This document shows, in pieces, positions 13,034-15,688 of a stretch of 15,688 bases of DNA. The translations under genes were made by a program, and so were the position numbers. Position 1 is the first letter of the stretch; the number at the start of each line of letters is the position of its first letter. A model generated the notes under the pieces. The model made no database searches and had not been told where the DNA came from. It saw only the letters and a list, made by a program, of their open reading frames with translations. This stretch comes from JAGXQV01 sp964527565. GTDB lineage: Bacteria > Pseudomonadota > Gammaproteobacteria > Burkholderiales > Sulfuricellaceae. The stretch covers positions 1-15,688 of the forward strand of contig CAZGOY010000059.1 of NCBI GenBank assembly GCA_964527565.1, read 5' to 3'.

Positions 13034-14350
13034 TTATTCCAGTGCAGCAAGATTAGTATTGCTTAGCAGTTTCAGGTGGCTGGCCAATAGCTGGGCATGC
13101 CTTTCAAATTCCGCCTTGTATTGCGCGGTAATCGGGAAAGCAGCTGGCATGGCGATGCTCAGCGGATTGCGCTGGATACCCGCCACCTTGAATTCGTAGT
13201 GCAGGTGAGGGCCGGTTGCCAAGCCAGTCATGCCGACGAAGCCGATAATATCCCCCTGGCTGATTTTGCTGCCTTTGCGTAACCCCTTGGCAAAGCCGCT
13301 AAGGTGTCCGTACAGAGTGCTGTATTGTCCTTGGTGTTTCAGAACAATCAGGTTGCCATACCCCCCTTGTTTTCCGACAAACTCGACGGTTCCATCCGCC
13401 GTAGCCCTGACGCGCGTGCCAACGGGAGCGCCGTAGTCGACACCCTTGTGGGCGCGCCATTCTTTAAGGACGGGGTGATAGCGGGCATTGGTAAAGCCGG
13501 AGGTGATACGGGAAAATTCCAAGGGCGATCGTAGAAATGCCTTACGCAGATTTTTGCCATCAGGTGTGTAATAGCCACCCTGTCCTTTGCGATCCTGAAA
13601 ATAGACGGCGCGATGGGTTTTGCCTTGATTGAAGAATTCGGTAGCTAGAACGCGCCCGGTTTTGACCAGTTCTCCGTTATGGTAGAAGACCTCGTAAATA
13701 ACATTAAAACGATCCCCTTTGCGCAAGTCGCGATGGAAGTCTATGTCAGAGGAGAAAACATCGGCTAGCTGAGTGGCAATGTTGTCGGGAATGTTCGCGG
13801 CATCCGTAGCGGCAAAAAGGGAGCTTCGAATCTCCCCGGATTTCATCAGTGTGCGCGGTTCGAGCGGAACGCCTTGGTCGCTGGCGCGGAACACGCTGTT
13901 TTCCTTTTCCACCACCAACATGCTGTCGCTGCTGCTGATATAGCGTAACGACAGCAATTCTCCGTCTGCGGAAGTCCTGGCGCGCACTGTGCGCCCCGGA
14001 ATCAGTTGGCGTATTCCCTTCGAATCCTTGGAGCTACGCAGGAATGCGACAATTTCTTCATTGCTGATGTCGAGTCTTTCCAGCAAGGCGGAAATGGTAT
14101 CGCCCCGCTGGATTTTTTCCTCGCGCCAGAAGGTAGTTGCCAAGTCATGGCCGTCGTTCGCCGGCAACTCGATATTTTCAATGACTGTTTGTACTTGTAC
14201 TTGCCGTGTGCTGGTGTCGGGGGCGATACCAAAAGCGGCAACTATGCCGAAGAGAGGAAGTGCAGAAAGGCCGACCATCCAGCGCAGACTGATTTTTCGT
14301 GCTTGAGGCGCAGGGTTTTGCGCTAGAATCTCGCGTTTGTTGTTCTGCAT
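13034..14350 (-). CDS. M23 family metallopeptidase (MepM-like peptidoglycan endopeptidase)
   Basis: A 438-residue protein. A basic N-terminus and one hydrophobic helix (about 24-44) anchor it in the inner membrane with a periplasmic body. An OapA/LysM-like segment at about 75-140 (QRGDTISALLERL, then IPG) probably binds glycan. The C-terminal LytM/M23 domain (about 275-400) keeps the zinc ligands: His301 and Asp305 in HKGVD, and His384 in HLHYE, with His349 (YGHL) and His382 as catalytic partners. It should therefore be an active DD-endopeptidase cutting peptide cross-links. The layout resembles MepM (YebA). The Shine-Dalgarno is weak. The gene is divergent from tyrS across 77 bp and upstream of anmK. 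Confidence 0.9.
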   Translation of the reverse strand: MQNNKREILAQNPAPQARKISLRWMVGLSALPLFGIVAAFGIAPDTSTRQVQVQTVIENIELPANDGHDLATTFWREEKIQRGDTISALLERLDISNEEIVAFLRSSKDSKGIRQLIPGRTVRARTSADGELLSLRYISSSDSMLVVEKENSVFRASDQGVPLEPRTLMKSGEIRSSLFAATDAANIPDNIATQLADVFSSDIDFHRDLRKGDRFNVIYEVFYHNGELVKTGRVLATEFFNQGKTHRAVYFQDRKGQGGYYTPDGKNLRKAFLRSPLEFSRITSGFTNARYHPVLKEWRAHKGVDYGAPVGTRVRATADGTVEFVGKQGGYGNLIVLKHQGQYSTLYGHLSGFAKGLRKGSKISQGDIIGFVGMTGLATGPHLHYEFKVAGIQRNPLSIAMPAAFPITAQYKAEFERHAQLLASHLKLLSNTNLAALE

Positions 14351-14427
14351 TGATAAGCCTGAGTTTTTCTTTCAGGCCGAAGGGTAGCAGAATGCGCGAA
14401 GACAGTAAACTTTATCGAGGAATATTG

Positions 14428-15627
14428 ATGGAGCAATCCAGTGAATCATTACAGGTAATCAAGCGGGGCTGCGAAGAGCTGCTGGTCGAACAGGAGTTGG
14501 TGGTCAAGCTGTCTGCCGGGCGTCCGTTACGGGTAAAGGCAGGGTTTGATCCCACAGCGCCCGATCTGCATCTGGGGCATACAGTATTGCTGAATAAATT
14601 GCGCCAGCTTCAGGACCTCGGGCACCATGCCCTGTTCCTTATAGGCGATTTCACCGGCATGATAGGCGATCCCACGGGTAAAAATGCTACGCGCCCACCG
14701 CTTTCTCGTGAACAAGTGGCGGAAAATGCCAAGTCCTATACCAGCCAGGTGTTCAAAATACTCAGGCCGGAGCGGACCGAGGTGGTATTTAACTCGACCT
14801 GGATGGATCAGATGGGGGCCGTCGGCATGATTAAGCTGGCGGCGACGCATACCGTGGCGCGTATGCTTGAGCGGGACGATTTTGCCAAGCGCTATGGCAA
14901 CAACCAGCCGATAGCGATCCATGAGTTTCTGTATCCGCTCGTGCAAGGATACGATTCGGTAGCGCTCAAGGCCGATTTGGAGTTGGGAGGCACCGACCAG
15001 AAATTCAATTTGCTGATGGGTCGTGAGTTGCAGAAGCATTATGGGCAACCCCCGCAGTGCATACTGACCATGCCGCTGTTGGAAGGGTTGGACGGCATCA
15101 ATAAAATGTCGAAGTCCACAGGCAATTATGTCGGCATCACTGAAAGCCCAGAGCAAATCTTCGGCAAGCTCATGTCGGTTTCCGATGACCTTATGTGGAA
15201 ATACCTACTCTTGCTGTCGTTTCAGTCGTCCAGCGTCATTGAGCGCTGGCGTGAGGAGGTCAGCCAGGGGCTCAATCCGCGTGAGGTCAAGGTGGCGTTT
15301 GCGCAGGAAATTGTAGGGCGTTTTCACAGCAGGCAGGCCGCTGAGCAGGCGCTGGCGGATTTCGAGGCGCGTTTCAGGCAGGGCGGGCTTCCAGAAAATA
15401 TGCAGGAGTTGTCCCTTCCAGCAGAAGGTGATGAGATAACTGTAGTGCAAATATTGAAGCAGGCGGGGCTGACAGCCAGCACTTCAGAGGCGATGCGCAT
15501 GATTGGGCAGGGCGGCGTTAGGTTGAATGGCGAGAAAGTCAGCGACAAGGCGCTTAAAATCCGGCGCGGTGAAACTGTGGTCGCGCAAATCGGTAAGCGC
15601 AAATTTGCCCGCATCATTGTTGTTTGA
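14428..15627 (+). CDS. tyrS: Tyrosyl-tRNA synthetase
   Basis: A 399-residue class I aminoacyl-tRNA synthetase that charges tRNA-Tyr. The HIGH signature appears as HLGH (48-51) and the KMSKS loop as KMSKS (226-230). The GDFTGMIGDPTGK segment (73-85) and GGTDQKFN (187-194) fit the tyrosine-binding pocket of this family. An S4 RNA-binding domain occupies about 333-399 (QGGVRLNGEKVSD). The ATG at 14428 follows GAGG (14417-14420) by 7 nt. An upstream in-frame ATG at 14392 lacks a Shine-Dalgarno and would add an unusual 12-residue tail. The gene is divergent from the M23 peptidase and is the last gene in the window. Confidence 0.96.
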   Translation: MEQSSESLQVIKRGCEELLVEQELVVKLSAGRPLRVKAGFDPTAPDLHLGHTVLLNKLRQLQDLGHHALFLIGDFTGMIGDPTGKNATRPPLSREQVAENAKSYTSQVFKILRPERTEVVFNSTWMDQMGAVGMIKLAATHTVARMLERDDFAKRYGNNQPIAIHEFLYPLVQGYDSVALKADLELGGTDQKFNLLMGRELQKHYGQPPQCILTMPLLEGLDGINKMSKSTGNYVGITESPEQIFGKLMSVSDDLMWKYLLLLSFQSSSVIERWREEVSQGLNPREVKVAFAQEIVGRFHSRQAAEQALADFEARFRQGGLPENMQELSLPAEGDEITVVQILKQAGLTASTSEAMRMIGQGGVRLNGEKVSDKALKIRRGETVVAQIGKRKFARIIVV

Positions 15628-15688
15628 TACTTCCATGTTATTGATTGCAATGAAAGCTTCACATTTTAGTAATGAAGTTGAAGGAAAT

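Noticed and set aside
14357..14377. GCCTGA/TCAGGC hairpin between the M23 gene and tyrS
   Set aside because: Only 6 bp with a 9-nt loop, no T-run and divergent genes, so there is no clear role as terminator or operator.
15628..15688. Tail after tyrS with a CTTCA/TGAAG inverted repeat
   Set aside because: A 5-bp stem with an 11-nt loop and no T-tract; no promoter, terminator or gene start can be supported before the window ends.

Overview
The window looks like a betaproteobacterial chromosome, most likely order Nitrosomonadales (Gallionella/Sulfuricella-like). The basis is the run pilS-pilR, rplM-rpsI, argC, a coiled-coil membrane protein, a bactofilin, erpA, anmK, an M23 peptidase and tyrS, plus fairly high GC. 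The order-level placement comes from remembered gene order and was not searched.

Left third (1-4354) is accessory DNA, visibly richer in GCC/ACC/GGC codons than the rest. It holds the 3' part of a large secreted-type DUF1566 protein with two Ig-like repeats and a C-terminal 61-residue repeat. Next is a complete Rpn-family PDDEXK nuclease gene, then a wrecked, internally deleted and frameshifted paralogue of the first gene. The two paralogues end in a 60-bp direct repeat (59/60 identical), so the nuclease gene lies between near-identical repeats 1,630 bp apart. A perfect FNR-type palindrome sits just upstream of the wreck. A 175-bp gap with overlapping, mutually exclusive hairpins separates this from the core region.

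Middle (4355-9120): a TauE/SafE-type anion exporter (minus strand) is divergent from pilS-pilR, the sensor kinase and sigma-54 activator pair for type IV pili. Their promoters overlap in a 79-bp gap. pilS carries an 8-G run. Then come rplM-rpsI with a near-consensus promoter and an intrinsic terminator.

Right part (9181-15627): argC overlaps by 4 nt a membrane-anchored coiled-coil protein, followed closely by a bactofilin; erpA follows and may have its own promoter. A terminator separates erpA from the convergent pair M23 endopeptidase -> anmK (minus strand), both concerned with peptidoglycan turnover. tyrS is divergent from the M23 gene and is the last gene. The bactofilin, coiled-coil protein, M23 peptidase and anmK together suggest a local cell-envelope theme among housekeeping genes.

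No RNA gene, CRISPR array, insertion sequence or att site was recognised. The least ordinary part is the left accessory block.
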